Notes under the pieces: model-generated | What the model saw: the letters and a program-made list of their open reading frames with translations, nothing else | Database searches by the model: none | What the model was told of the DNA's origin: nothing | NCBI GenBank assembly: GCA_035628645.1 | Contig: DASPJL010000109.1 | Span: forward strand, 1 to 23,589 | DNA from: DASPJL01 sp035628645 | Lineage (GTDB): Bacteria; Bacteroidota; Bacteroidia; Cytophagales; Cyclobacteriaceae | Direction: 5' to 3' | DNA: 23,589 nucleotides | Shown here: positions 1 to 8,800 of the stretch, piece after piece | Layout: every line of letters begins with the position of its first letter | Numbering within the stretch: position 1 is the stretch's first letter | Translations under genes and position numbers: made by a program

Positions 1-1
1 C

Positions 2-898
2 AAAATTATTAAATCTGAAAAATTTAAGGCATACTTTGCTCTGGCTTGTGTTTGTTTCTTCTGGGGTACTACTTACCTCGCCCTTAGAATTGGCGTTGCT
101 TATATCCCACCATTTTTATTCTCGGGAACGAGGCAGGTAATTGCCGGAATGATTTTAATAAGCTGGTTTCTTGTAAAGGGAAATCCATTTCCTCCCTTTA
201 AAGAACTTTTGATCCATATAATATGCGGCACCTTGATGATTGCCGTGGGAAATGGTTTGGTTGCATGGGCTGAATTGTATGTATCCAGCGGACTTGCTGC
301 TTTAATCTGTTCCTTAGTCCCTATATGGATCATCTTGATAAATGTAATTATCCGAAGTTCTGAAACTATAAACTTGAAAATAATAACAGGAAGTTTACTG
401 GGTTTGTGCGGATTGGTGCTGATTTTTAATGATAATTTAAAAGACTTTGCCAATCCGAATTATCTATATGGAATTGTTGCAATAATCCTGGCCAATATTG
501 GATGGGCGATAGGTACCATAATTAATAAGAGAAGTAAAAGTCAGGCAAACCCACTTTTTGCTGCCGGTTTACAGGTGTTTTCCGGTGGGTTAATTATGCT
601 GATCGTAAGTTTTTTGATGGAAGACCTGAGTACAACTACATTAAATGTAGAAGGTATAGGTGCATTGATTTATCTTATTTTGTTTGGAACAGTGCTGGCT
701 TTTGGAGCCTTTATTTACGCGCTTTCAAAATTACCGACAACCATAGTTTCTTTGTATGCTTATATTAACCCTTTGGTTGCAATAATATTGGGCTGGCTGA
801 TTTTAAACGAAAGGCTGAACCTTACCATATGGATCGCTTTTGCGATAACAATTTCCGGGGTATATCTTGTTAATAAAGGATTTGCTAAGAATAAGTAG
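2..898 (+). CDS. EamA/DMT-family transporter, 5' end cut by the window edge
   Basis: An inner-membrane transporter of the drug/metabolite superfamily (EamA, RhaT/YdcZ-like), probably an exporter of small metabolites; the substrate cannot be told. The reading frame is open from base 2, and about 298 residues are visible against roughly 300 for the family, so only a few N-terminal residues should be missing. The first helix carries the typical WGTTYLALRIG stretch, and the product is two homologous halves of about five hydrophobic helices each. The second half has the usual LSKLPTTIVSLYAYINPLVAIILGW-type signature (a run ending in NPLVA followed by GWLILNE). An ATG at 149 is internal and would remove the first helices, so it is not the true start. 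The 3' end overlaps the response regulator gene tail-to-tail by 14 bases. The family call is firm; the substrate is unknown. Confidence 0.9.
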   Translation, partial: KIIKSEKFKAYFALACVCFFWGTTYLALRIGVAYIPPFLFSGTRQVIAGMILISWFLVKGNPFPPFKELLIHIICGTLMIAVGNGLVAWAELYVSSGLAALICSLVPIWIILINVIIRSSETINLKIITGSLLGLCGLVLIFNDNLKDFANPNYLYGIVAIILANIGWAIGTIINKRSKSQANPLFAAGLQVFSGGLIMLIVSFLMEDLSTTTLNVEGIGALIYLILFGTVLAFGAFIYALSKLPTTIVSLYAYINPLVAIILGWLILNERLNLTIWIAFAITISGVYLVNKGFAKNK

Positions 899-1310
899 AT
901 GCTTCAGAATAGTTAGGGGCATACTTGTTTAAAATAGTTGAAAGAATTTCTGTAGTGAGGGGTTTTGATATATATTCTTCTACCTCTATAAATTGCTTTG
1001 ACCTTTCAACATCGAGTTTATATTTCGAAGAAGACAAGATGATGATCGTTACTTTTCTTCTGATAGCTGCTTTTAATCTTTTAAAATCTTCAAGAAATTC
1101 CCAACCATCCATTCCAGGCATATTGATGTCAAGAAAAATCAAATCCGGGAATTCTTTTTGCCCTTTTTTTGAAAGATAATTCAGGGCATCATCGGCATTG
1201 ATGAAAGTCATTACTTCTTTTGCAATGTCTGTCATCTTTATCGTCTCCTCACATAGGAAATTGCTGATTTCATCATCATCAATTAAAAGTATGGATCTGA
1301 ATTTTTTCAT
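885..1310 (-). CDS. single-domain response regulator (CheY-like receiver)
   Basis: A 141-residue receiver domain with nothing attached, so it must act by protein contact or phosphotransfer, not DNA binding. Visible landmarks are the acidic pocket IDDDE (residues 10-14), the phospho-acceptor Asp61 in FLDINMPGMDG, the conserved hydroxyl residue in ILSSS (about 93-94), and Lys116 in the SKP motif. All catalytic residues are present, so it should be phosphorylatable. Single receivers of this kind are common in Bacteroidota, often as partners of hybrid or PAS-rich kinases. No kinase gene adjoins it; the nearest kinase in the window starts at 11695, and a link would be a guess. It is transcribed against the transporter gene and overlaps its last 14 bases. 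Start is the ATG at 1308-1310. Confidence 0.92.
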   Translation of the reverse strand: MKKFRSILLIDDDEISNFLCEETIKMTDIAKEVMTFINADDALNYLSKKGQKEFPDLIFLDINMPGMDGWEFLEDFKRLKAAIRRKVTIIILSSSKYKLDVERSKQFIEVEEYISKPLTTEILSTILNKYAPNYSEASTYS

Positions 1311-1440
1311 TGGATAACCAAAATAAAGAAAATTTTAATACGTGTCAATGGCTTATAACCCTTTGAAGAATAAATTATTATAAAAAAGTATATGGTAGCG
1401 TTTGCTTGATTCAATTTGTGCTGTTTAAAGCATAAAAGGT

Positions 1441-1830
1441 TTATCCATTCCTATCCCAGCTCTTTCTCCGACATTCTTTTATTCGGCTCTTTAAAGCCAA
1501 CTTCCAGAAGATGCCTCTTCTCAGCGTGATGCTCAGGTTGGTAAAAAGATTATGAAACATAATGGACGATTCCCGCTCCGTTATTAGTTGACTTTTCGGA
1601 ATAGGGAGATATTCAAAACCATATTTATGCGTAGCCCTGGTAGCGCATTTATTTCCATACAATATATCCTTTGTATCCGCTACGATTATGTATTTTAAAG
1701 GCTTTTGTACTTTAGGCATTTTGGCTGTCTTATCAAAGGTTGTACTATTAGAAGAAACTCGTTGGGAAAATGCAGGACATGCTAATAAAATCAAAAGATG
1801 GAAAAGTATAAAATAGAATGCCGGTTTCAT
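1441..1830 (-). CDS. small secreted protein of unknown function
   Basis: I do not recognise this 129-residue protein. It begins with a good Sec signal peptide: a positively charged start, a hydrophobic core (FYFILFHLLILLA) and a probable cleavage site after PAFSQ near residue 23. The mature part of about 106 residues is basic, with KYIIVADTKDILYGNKCATRA in the middle and a very basic C-terminus rich in Arg and Lys (RIKECRRKSWDRNG). It has two mature cysteines. No lipobox, T9SS tail or known domain is visible. The start is an ATG at 1828-1830. It stands alone, with 130 bases to the response regulator and about 300 to the methyltransferase. The signal peptide and open frame argue for a real gene; function cannot be inferred. 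Confidence 0.65.
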   Translation of the reverse strand: MKPAFYFILFHLLILLACPAFSQRVSSNSTTFDKTAKMPKVQKPLKYIIVADTKDILYGNKCATRATHKYGFEYLPIPKSQLITERESSIMFHNLFTNLSITLRRGIFWKLALKSRIKECRRKSWDRNG

Positions 1831-2131
1831 TGCGTAAGATATCAGGTATCGGTATGGATGGAGGGTTTTAACCTTAAAGCTCGCTTTTTATTGTTTGTTT
1901 TAAATGGGATGATTGTTAGAATTCTACTAATATAAACATTTTGAATTAGGAATGTGCTATTTGTAGCGGCTTAAATTATATCTTATTTGTGAGAAGGGTA
2001 CAATTAGCTTTCTTTTGAGGTTAATCAAATTATTATCTTTTAGACTGCTGTTATCATTGCTTCTTTTTGAATCTTTGCTACATGATGGATTCTCACTTAT
2101 CTTTGAAAATCATTAATTAATTGATTCTGTT
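1831..2131. other. intergenic region between divergent genes
   Basis: About 300 bases without a gene. It separates the minus-strand secreted protein from the plus-strand methyltransferase, so it should carry both promoters. Only the plus-strand promoter (2074-2105) is recognisable. At 1839-1857 there is an ATCAGGTATCGGTAT stretch that resembles one at 2898-2917 after the methyltransferase; these may be decayed copies of a short intergenic motif. Nothing else stands out. Confidence 0.6.
2074..2105 (+). promoter_or_regulatory. Bacteroidota-type promoter of the methyltransferase gene
   Basis: TTTG at 2074-2077 and TATCTTTG at 2098-2105 are separated by 20 bases. This matches the Bacteroidota primary sigma factor consensus (TTTG near -33, TAnnTTTG near -7) in both elements and spacing. 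Transcription would start near 2112, giving a leader of about 20 nucleotides before the TTG start codon at 2132. Found by eye; not experimentally supported. Confidence 0.6.
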
Positions 2132-2893
2132 TTGAAATATTTAATATCATTTGCCTTAAGGAAAATTCCAAGAAAATACCTTCAATTAATTAGTCACTGG
2201 GGATTAAAAATAGTTGCTCTTTTTTATAAGGGAAATAATGTGGAATGTCCGATCAGCGGACAAACCTATCGGAAATTCTTACCCTATGGGAGAAAGGCCA
2301 GGGAAAATGCACTAAGTCCGGGGTCTCTTTCACTGGAAAGACATAGACTGATGTGGTTGTATCTGAAAAATAGAACTAATTTTTTTACGGCAAAACTAAA
2401 AGTACTTCACATAGCGCCAGAATACTGCTTTATTGATATTTTTAATAAAATGGAAAACCTGGATTATATCACTGCCGATCTTGAATCTCCATTGGCGCAG
2501 GTAAAAATGGACATCCATAAAATGCCTTTTAATGATAATGAATTTGACGTAGTTTTTTGTAATCATGTGATGGAACATGTGGAAGATGACCTTCAGTCTA
2601 TGAGGGAAATCAGAAGGGTGTTAAAACCAGGAGGATGGGCAATTATTCAGTCTCCGATTGAAATGGACCGGACAGTTACTTTTGAAGACAAATCCTTAAA
2701 AACACCAAAAGACAGGGAAAAGGTATTCGGTCAGGATGACCATGTAAGGGCCTATGGAAGAGATTATGGACAACGGTTGGAATCAGCAGGTTTTACGGTG
2801 AAAGTAGACAAATACAACGAAGAACTGGATGAAGCTACAATAAATAGATATGCTTTGCCCAAGTATGAGGATATCTTTGTTTGTTATAAATAA
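2132..2893 (+). CDS. class I SAM-dependent methyltransferase (Methyltransf_11-like)
   Basis: A 253-residue soluble methyltransferase; the substrate is unknown. The Rossmann part runs from about residue 88 to 210: a motif I variant VLHIAPEY, an acidic ITADLESP strand end, KMPFNDNEFDVVFCNHVMEHV (motifs II-III region), and LKPGGWAIIQSP. The N-terminal 85 residues contain RKFLPYGRKARENAL and LSLERHRLMWLYL, typical of a Bacteroidota/cyanobacterial methyltransferase group that, as I recall it, carries a zinc-binding CxxC-x19-CxxC in this place. Here the positions read C39-xx-S42 and S62-xx-S65, so the metal site looks lost. The start must be TTG at 2132: an in-frame stop lies at 2114 and the first internal ATG is far downstream. 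It is monocistronic with its own promoter. The methyltransferase class is firm. Confidence 0.9.
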   Translation: MKYLISFALRKIPRKYLQLISHWGLKIVALFYKGNNVECPISGQTYRKFLPYGRKARENALSPGSLSLERHRLMWLYLKNRTNFFTAKLKVLHIAPEYCFIDIFNKMENLDYITADLESPLAQVKMDIHKMPFNDNEFDVVFCNHVMEHVEDDLQSMREIRRVLKPGGWAIIQSPIEMDRTVTFEDKSLKTPKDREKVFGQDDHVRAYGRDYGQRLESAGFTVKVDKYNEELDEATINRYALPKYEDIFVCYK

Positions 2894-2992
2894 AGGCATC
2901 AGGTATGAGGTATCAGGGTTGTCGGCGAGTATTTTTGAGTTTTTCTGCAAATAATTTTTATATTTCTTTGGTGATTATCATAATCAAATTAG

Positions 2993-3087
2993 ATTTAACA
3001 TTTAACATTTAACATTTAACATTTAACATTTAACATTTAACATTTAACATTTAACATTTAACATTTAACATTTAACATTTAACATTT
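2993..3087. repeat. heptanucleotide tandem repeat, (ATTTAAC)13.5
   Basis: Thirteen perfect consecutive copies of the 7-base unit ATTTAAC occupy 2993-3083, followed by ATTT to 3087. All six reading frames meet a TAA stop inside the array, so it is non-coding. It ends only 9 bases before the ATG of the DUF4199 gene at 3097 and so lies in its leader or promoter. Perfect arrays of short units change copy number by strand slippage; here the length would alter promoter or leader spacing of the DUF4199-glycosyltransferase group, which is an inference. Confidence 0.97.
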
Positions 3088-3096
3088 TTTCTCCTT

Positions 3097-3633
3097 ATGA
3101 CTACTCAAACAACGCCATCTAAGATCGCTCTAAAATACGGTATTATTTTAGGAATAATCTTTATTATTTATGGTACTATACTTCAGTTGCTGGACCTTGA
3201 TATGCAAACGGCAAATTATCTGGGATGGCTGAATTTTGTTGTATTGTTAATTGGAATAATCATGGCCATCAGAGAATATAAACAAGAAACTGGTGGATTT
3301 ATGACCTTTGGGCAGGGATTGGGATTGGGTACCTTATTGTCCTTCGTTTCCGGAGCTATTTCTGCATTATTTACTTACTTTTACATCAAATTCATCGATG
3401 GCTCATTAATGGAAAAGATCAAGGAGGCTCAGCTTATCGAATTAGAGAAACAAGACTTAAGTGATGAACAAATGGAGCAAACCATGGAAATGATGGACAA
3501 ATTCACCGGCGCTGGTGTAATAGCAATTTCCTCTGTTTTCATGTGTCTTTTATTAGGATTTATTTTTTCATTAATCGTTTCAGCAATTATGAAAAATGAA
3601 CCGACAGAACGTAATATTTTAGATGTTGAATAA
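3097..3633 (+). CDS. DUF4199 family membrane protein
   Basis: A 178-residue integral membrane protein of the DUF4199 family, which is nearly confined to Bacteroidota and has no assigned biochemical role. Four hydrophobic segments are visible at about residues 12-33, 38-58, 70-98 and 138-163. They are separated by a short polar stretch (REYKQETGGFMTFGQG, a family landmark) and by an acidic, Glu/Gln/Met-rich hydrophilic loop at about 104-135. It is the first gene of a three-gene run: its stop codon lies inside the next gene (11-base overlap), implying translational coupling to the glycosyltransferase. That context suggests a helper role in envelope glycan or lipid-linked sugar metabolism. The gene starts with ATG right after the heptanucleotide array, whose length could influence its expression. 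Confidence 0.9.
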   Translation: MTTQTTPSKIALKYGIILGIIFIIYGTILQLLDLDMQTANYLGWLNFVVLLIGIIMAIREYKQETGGFMTFGQGLGLGTLLSFVSGAISALFTYFYIKFIDGSLMEKIKEAQLIELEKQDLSDEQMEQTMEMMDKFTGAGVIAISSVFMCLLLGFIFSLIVSAIMKNEPTERNILDVE

Positions 3634-4588
3634 ACTGGATATATCGGTGATCGTTCCTTGTAAAGACGAGGAAGAATCACTCCCTGAGCTTTTTGAATGG
3701 ATAAGCCGTGTAATGCAGGAACACGGCTTTTCTTATGAAGTAATAGTGATAGATGACGGCAGTACGGACGGATCATGGGAAGTAGTAAAAAATTATCAGG
3801 AGAAAAAAGAGAATTTCAAAGGAATTCAATTTAACCGTAATTATGGCAAGTCTGCTGCTTTAAATGAAGGCTTTAAGGCTTCTTCAGGAGAGGTCGTCAT
3901 TACCATGGATGCGGATATGCAGGATAGTCCGGATGAAATCCCTGATCTGTACAAGATGATTAAAAAGGACGGGTATGACATTGTATCAGGGTGGAAAAAG
4001 GTAAGGCACGATCCTATAACCAAAACTATTCCCACGAAGATTTACAATTTCTTTACCCGTTGGGTATCAGGGATAAAGCTACATGATTTTAATTGCGGAC
4101 TTAAAGCCTATAAATCCAAAGTGGTAAAGAGTGTCGAGATTTACGGCGAGATGCACCGCTACATTCCATTTATTGCAAAGTGGCATGGTTTCAGGAAAAT
4201 AGGGGAGAAGGTAGTAGAGCACCGGCCAAGAAAATATGGCGTTACGAAGTTCGGATTGGAACGATTTGTAAATGGTTTTCTGGATTTGTTATCCATTTCT
4301 TTTGTTTCCAAGTTTGGAAAAAGGCCCATGCATTTTTTTGGCACTTTGGGCACACTTTCCTTTTTGTTAGGAGCCGGAATTGTGGTAGGCTTAATTGCAC
4401 AAAAACTTTATATTAATTTTCAGGGCTTTAAGGCACCCAATGTGACTGAGCAATGGGTATTCTTTGTAGCTCTAGTGGCAATGGTTGTGGGCGTTCAATT
4501 GTTTACTGCAGGGTTTCTGGGCGAATTGGTAACGATGAATTCCGACAAGAAAAACGAATACCTGATCTCTGATAAAATAGGATTGTAA
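3623..4588 (+). CDS. family 2 membrane glycosyltransferase, GtrB/DPM1-like
   Basis: A 321-residue GT-A fold glycosyltransferase that probably moves a sugar from a nucleotide donor to polyprenyl phosphate at the cytoplasmic face of the membrane. The N-terminus has the ISVIVPCKDEEESLPEL signature, Asp44-Asp45 in VIDDGSTDGS for nucleotide binding, and the metal-binding DADMQD at 96-101 (DxD plus QD, typical of polyprenyl-phosphate glycosyltransferases). A second landmark is HDFNCGLKAYK near 153-163. Two C-terminal membrane helices lie at about 237-263 and 278-305, as in GtrB and bacterial DPM1-like enzymes. It overlaps the DUF4199 gene by 11 bases and its stop abuts the next gene's GTG start with no gap, so the three are very likely co-translated. 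The exact sugar and acceptor are unknown. Confidence 0.92.
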   Translation: MLNKLDISVIVPCKDEEESLPELFEWISRVMQEHGFSYEVIVIDDGSTDGSWEVVKNYQEKKENFKGIQFNRNYGKSAALNEGFKASSGEVVITMDADMQDSPDEIPDLYKMIKKDGYDIVSGWKKVRHDPITKTIPTKIYNFFTRWVSGIKLHDFNCGLKAYKSKVVKSVEIYGEMHRYIPFIAKWHGFRKIGEKVVEHRPRKYGVTKFGLERFVNGFLDLLSISFVSKFGKRPMHFFGTLGTLSFLLGAGIVVGLIAQKLYINFQGFKAPNVTEQWVFFVALVAMVVGVQLFTAGFLGELVTMNSDKKNEYLISDKIGL

Positions 4589-5599
4589 GTGAATCTGGAA
4601 AATTTAAAGTTCTCTATAATAATTCCTGTTTTTAATAGAGCAGAAGAGCTGAAAGAACTTTTGGAAAGCCTCGCTTCTCAGACGTATAAAAGCTTTGAAG
4701 TAATTGTAGTGGAAGACGGCTCAGAGATTGAAAGTGAAGAGGTGGTTAAAAGTTTTGAAGGAAAGCTCACACACTTTTATTTTAAAAAACCTAATTCAGG
4801 TCCCGGTTTAAGCAGAAACTTTGGCGTAGAACATTCAAACACCGATTATTTTATTTTTTTTGATTCGGATTGTGTTATTCCTCCTGAATATTTATCCAAC
4901 GTTGTCGATTTTCTGAAAAATCATCCTGCTGATTCTTTTGGCGGCCCGGATCGTTTCCATGAAAATTTCACGCCGGTTCAAAAAGCCATAGGATATGCCA
5001 TGTCCTCTTTCCTGACAACAGGAGGCATAAGAGGCGGAAATAAAAGCATGGAAAAATTCCATCCCAGGAGTTTTAATATGGGATTCACAAGAGAAGTTTA
5101 TAATAAAACAAAAGGATTTTCTTCAATCAGGTTTGGTGAAGATATTGATTTAAGCATCAGGATTGAACAGGCCGGATTTGATTCTTCCCTGATACCCAAT
5201 GCTTATGTATTTCATAAAAGAAGGACTGATTTTAGGAAGTTTTTCAAGCAAGTTTTTAATTCAGGAATTGCCAGGATCAATCTTTACAAGAGGCATTCCC
5301 ATAGTTTGAAGCTGGTACATTTTTTACCGTCACTTTTTGTTATTTATACCGTGCTGGCTGTTTTATTAAGTTTAATTACTTTTAACCTCATTCCATTAAT
5401 TCCTTTTATTGTTTATTCCATATTAATTTGTATAGCGGCCGCTTTTGAATTCAAAGAATTAAAACTTATCTGGCTTTCCCTATTGGCAAGTTATGTACAA
5501 CTGTTTGGCTATGGCACGGGGTTCCTTCTTGGAGTATGGAACAGATTGATTTTGAGAAAAGGCGAGTTTGAAGCGTTTAAGAGAAATTTTTATAAGTAA
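4589..5599 (+). CDS. family 2 glycosyltransferase with C-terminal membrane segments
   Basis: A 336-residue GT-A glycosyltransferase for an envelope or extracellular glycan. Visible motifs are FSIIIPVFNRAEELKELL at the start, Glu42-Asp43-Gly in VVVEDGS (the usual DDGS replaced by EDGS), NSGPGLSRNFG near 69-79, the metal-binding DSD at 92-94 in FFDSDC, and GEDIDLSIR at 183-191, which supplies the ED pair of the catalytic region. Hydrophobic segments at about 246-290 and 297-318 should anchor it in the inner membrane. The start is GTG at 4589, directly after the preceding stop codon, which points to translational coupling with the GtrB-like enzyme. It is unlike that enzyme in sequence, so the two probably act in succession and are not duplicates. 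Donor and acceptor are unknown. Confidence 0.9.
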   Translation: MNLENLKFSIIIPVFNRAEELKELLESLASQTYKSFEVIVVEDGSEIESEEVVKSFEGKLTHFYFKKPNSGPGLSRNFGVEHSNTDYFIFFDSDCVIPPEYLSNVVDFLKNHPADSFGGPDRFHENFTPVQKAIGYAMSSFLTTGGIRGGNKSMEKFHPRSFNMGFTREVYNKTKGFSSIRFGEDIDLSIRIEQAGFDSSLIPNAYVFHKRRTDFRKFFKQVFNSGIARINLYKRHSHSLKLVHFLPSLFVIYTVLAVLLSLITFNLIPLIPFIVYSILICIAAAFEFKELKLIWLSLLASYVQLFGYGTGFLLGVWNRLILRKGEFEAFKRNFYK

Positions 5600-5814
5600 C
5601 AGATCAGTTATAAAATTTCCTTCTTACTGATTTAATTAATAGAACTATTTTTTTACCACGCCTTCTTGCATCAAAAGACAGATGAATATTGACAATAATT
5701 AGGGATTTATTTTTTCCTGTTTTTCATAAAAAAGTAATTTCATTTAGATAAATTTATTGGAGATTTCCAAGCCCTCTTAATGATCATTCAATCCACCTAT
5801 TTAATTTATTTTTT

Positions 5815-8800
5815 ATGAAGAAACTCTTACTCCTTTGCTTTTTATGTTTCATTTTTTTGGGGAACAATACTTTCTCTCAAACTATGGAAACAGCTCCATA
5901 TTACGACATGACCAGTTGGAATTCATCTCCTTATCAGTCATTTAAAATTACTGGCGGAACTGCAAATCCTTACTATGATATGACCTTCCGGTTGTTGTAT
6001 CCCAAAACCTATGACCCAAGCCTGGTGAGTACTGAAAAGTATCCATTAATTCTGATGCTTCATGGAGCAGGAGAGTCTGCATTGGGAAATAACGACTTCG
6101 GAAATTATCCCGTCGGAGATCCAAGGAGATTTAATAATGACCATCAACTGCTTCATCAGGGACCTCAATATCTTTCAGCAGTAAATAACGGAAAATGGCC
6201 AGGTTTTGTGTTGTTTCCTCAAAATCCGAACGGCTTCTGGACAGGACAAGCCTGGCTTTTGAATGAAGTAAATGAAATGCTCCAGGTGCTGATCCAAACA
6301 CAAAAAGTAGATCCCAACAAAATATATATTTGCGGATTATCCTCAGGGGCACATGGCGTTTGGGATGGAATAGCAAGGTTTACCAATTTATTTGCCGCAG
6401 CGCTTCCTTTCTCAGGAATAGGGCTGCCAAACTATGACAATACTACTCGTGTTGCCCATCTTCCTATTTGGTATTTTCAGGGAGGAAGGGACACATCTCC
6501 GTCTCAATACACTGCTGACCAAACAATAAACCAATTAAGAAACGTAGGTGGAACTCCAAAATATACTGTTTATCCGACCCTTGGTCATGGCACCTGGAAT
6601 GCGGCTATTGCTGAGCCTGACTTTTTCCCTTTTATGCAAAGATATTCGAAGCTTAGCATTCATGTTTATTATGGAAAAACCGAATTCGAGCCGGACGAAA
6701 CCATTAATGTAAAACTGGGAATTTCTCCCGGATTTTCCGGATATGAGTGGAAAAAAGACAATTTGGCCTTTCCGGGCGCTTCTAATGAAATAATCGTAAG
6801 CTCTGCGGGAAGTTATCAGGTAAGGTTCCGGAGAGGTTCGGAATGGACGGCCTGGTCTGATCCCGTTGTTATTAAACGTATCGGGGATTTTCCTCCTACG
6901 ATAGTGACGCATCCGCTAAATGTCACTGTTTCGCAGGGAAATGTTGCAGCTTTTTCTGTTACAGTTAATGGTACACCTCCTTTTACTTATCAATGGCAAA
7001 AGAATGGAGTGAATATAAGCGGAGCCAATTCCGACTCTTATTCCATAGCCAATGCGCAACCTTCGAATAATGGTTTATACAGAGTAATTGTGACAAATGC
7101 ATTTGGAAACATTACCAGTAATACAGCACAATTAACGGTAAATCCTCCGAATACAATACCTGTTGCCTCTATTACAACTCCGCCGGCAGGGAGCTTTTAC
7201 AGAGGAGGTGAAACCATTTTGTTTTCAGGAGAAGGCACAGACGTTGAAGATGGCACTTTACCAGCTAGTGCTTTTGCCTGGAAGGTAGACTTCTATAAAG
7301 ATGGGGTAAGTTCTGCTGGGCCTTCTGTTCCTTCTGGCGTGAAGAGCGGTTCATTTGTCATCCCTTCTGTAGGAGAAACTTCAGCCAATGTCTTTTACAG
7401 AATCTCATTAACAGTAACCGATGCCCAAAATGCAAAACATACGGCTACAAGAGATCTAGATCCTCGTAAAACAACAATCAGTCTGACCACACAACCGACA
7501 GGTTTACAACTAAACCTTGATAATTCAGCAGTTGCAACACCTTACGCTGTTTCAGGAGTGGAAGGAATTCAAAGAACGCTAGGAATAATTTCTCCTCAAA
7601 CCATAAGCGGACAGAAATATGTTTTTTCTCATTGGCAGCATGGAGGAAATGCTACCCAAACCATTTCTACTCCGATAGATGACATAACCTATACTGCGAT
7701 TTTTGAAGAAGACAATACGCCGGCAGAAAATGGACTGAACTATGCTTATTACGAGGGCACCTGGACAAGGCTTCCTGATTTTGATAACCTTACTGCAATT
7801 GAAACAGGAACAGTATCCAACATCGATCTTTCGCCCCGCAACCGAGACAATCTGTTTGGATTTGTCTTTACCGGTTACCTGGATATTCCTATTACTGGTC
7901 AGTATACATTATACCTAAGATCTGACGACGGATCCAAATTATTTATAGACAATGCACAGGTAATTGACCTTGACGGTAATCATTCGGCCTGGGAACGTTC
8001 AGCCAGTTTAAATTTGTCAGAGGGAAAACATGCGATCAGGGTAATTTATTTTGACAAGGAATATGATCAAATACTTTCTTTAAGTTGGGCAAGATCAGGC
8101 GTGCCAAAGCAACTTATTCCCAACTCGGCTTTCTTCCTTGAAAATGTTGTAGTAAATACCCCTCCGTCTATTACAACTCAACCCCAGGCTATTTCATTAA
8201 ATATTGGCCAAACTGCTAATTTTTCTGTATCAGCAACAGGTTCTGCGCCATTAAGTTATCAGTGGCAGAAAAATGGAGTGAACATATCCGGCGCAACTTC
8301 CAATACTTATTCTATATCCAATGTCCAGACTTCCCATGCCGGAACTTATAGGGCAGTCGTTTCAAACGATTATGGCGATGTGACCACCAACGGCGCAGCA
8401 TTAACCGTAAATACACCTCCAACGCTTCCAACCATTGATACTCAACCTTCGCCTGTTACCGTAAATGTCGGTGGAATAGCTTCTTTTTCAGTAGAAGCTT
8501 CGGGAACAGCTCCATTAGCTTATCAATGGCAGAAAAATGGTGTGAATATTCCAGGCGCTGCTTCCATGGATTATTCCATAAATAATGTTCAAGCTTCAAA
8601 TGCAGGAATGTACCGCGTAGTAGTTTCAAATTCCGGCGGTAGTGTTACAAGTAATGCTGTTCAGCTTACTGTCAGTTCTCCTCCAGTCATAGCAGATCAA
8701 CCTTCTGATATAACTGTATCAGTGGGTCAGATGGCCACTTTCTCTGTAACGGCAAATGGTTCAAATCCTTTATCTTACCAATGGAAGAAACATGGAACCA

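Noticed and set aside
2993..3087. CRISPR-like direct repeats
   Set aside because: The units are 7 bases and contiguous with no spacers; this is a simple tandem array, and no cas-like gene is present.
5603..5654. Terminator after the second glycosyltransferase (ATCAGT/ACTGAT stem with a later T-run)
   Set aside because: The stem has only six pairs around a 17-base loop and the T-run is 14 bases away; too weak to annotate.
6535..6912. 125-codon minus-strand frame inside the esterase gene
   Set aside because: Antisense to the esterase domain with no plausible domain or start context.
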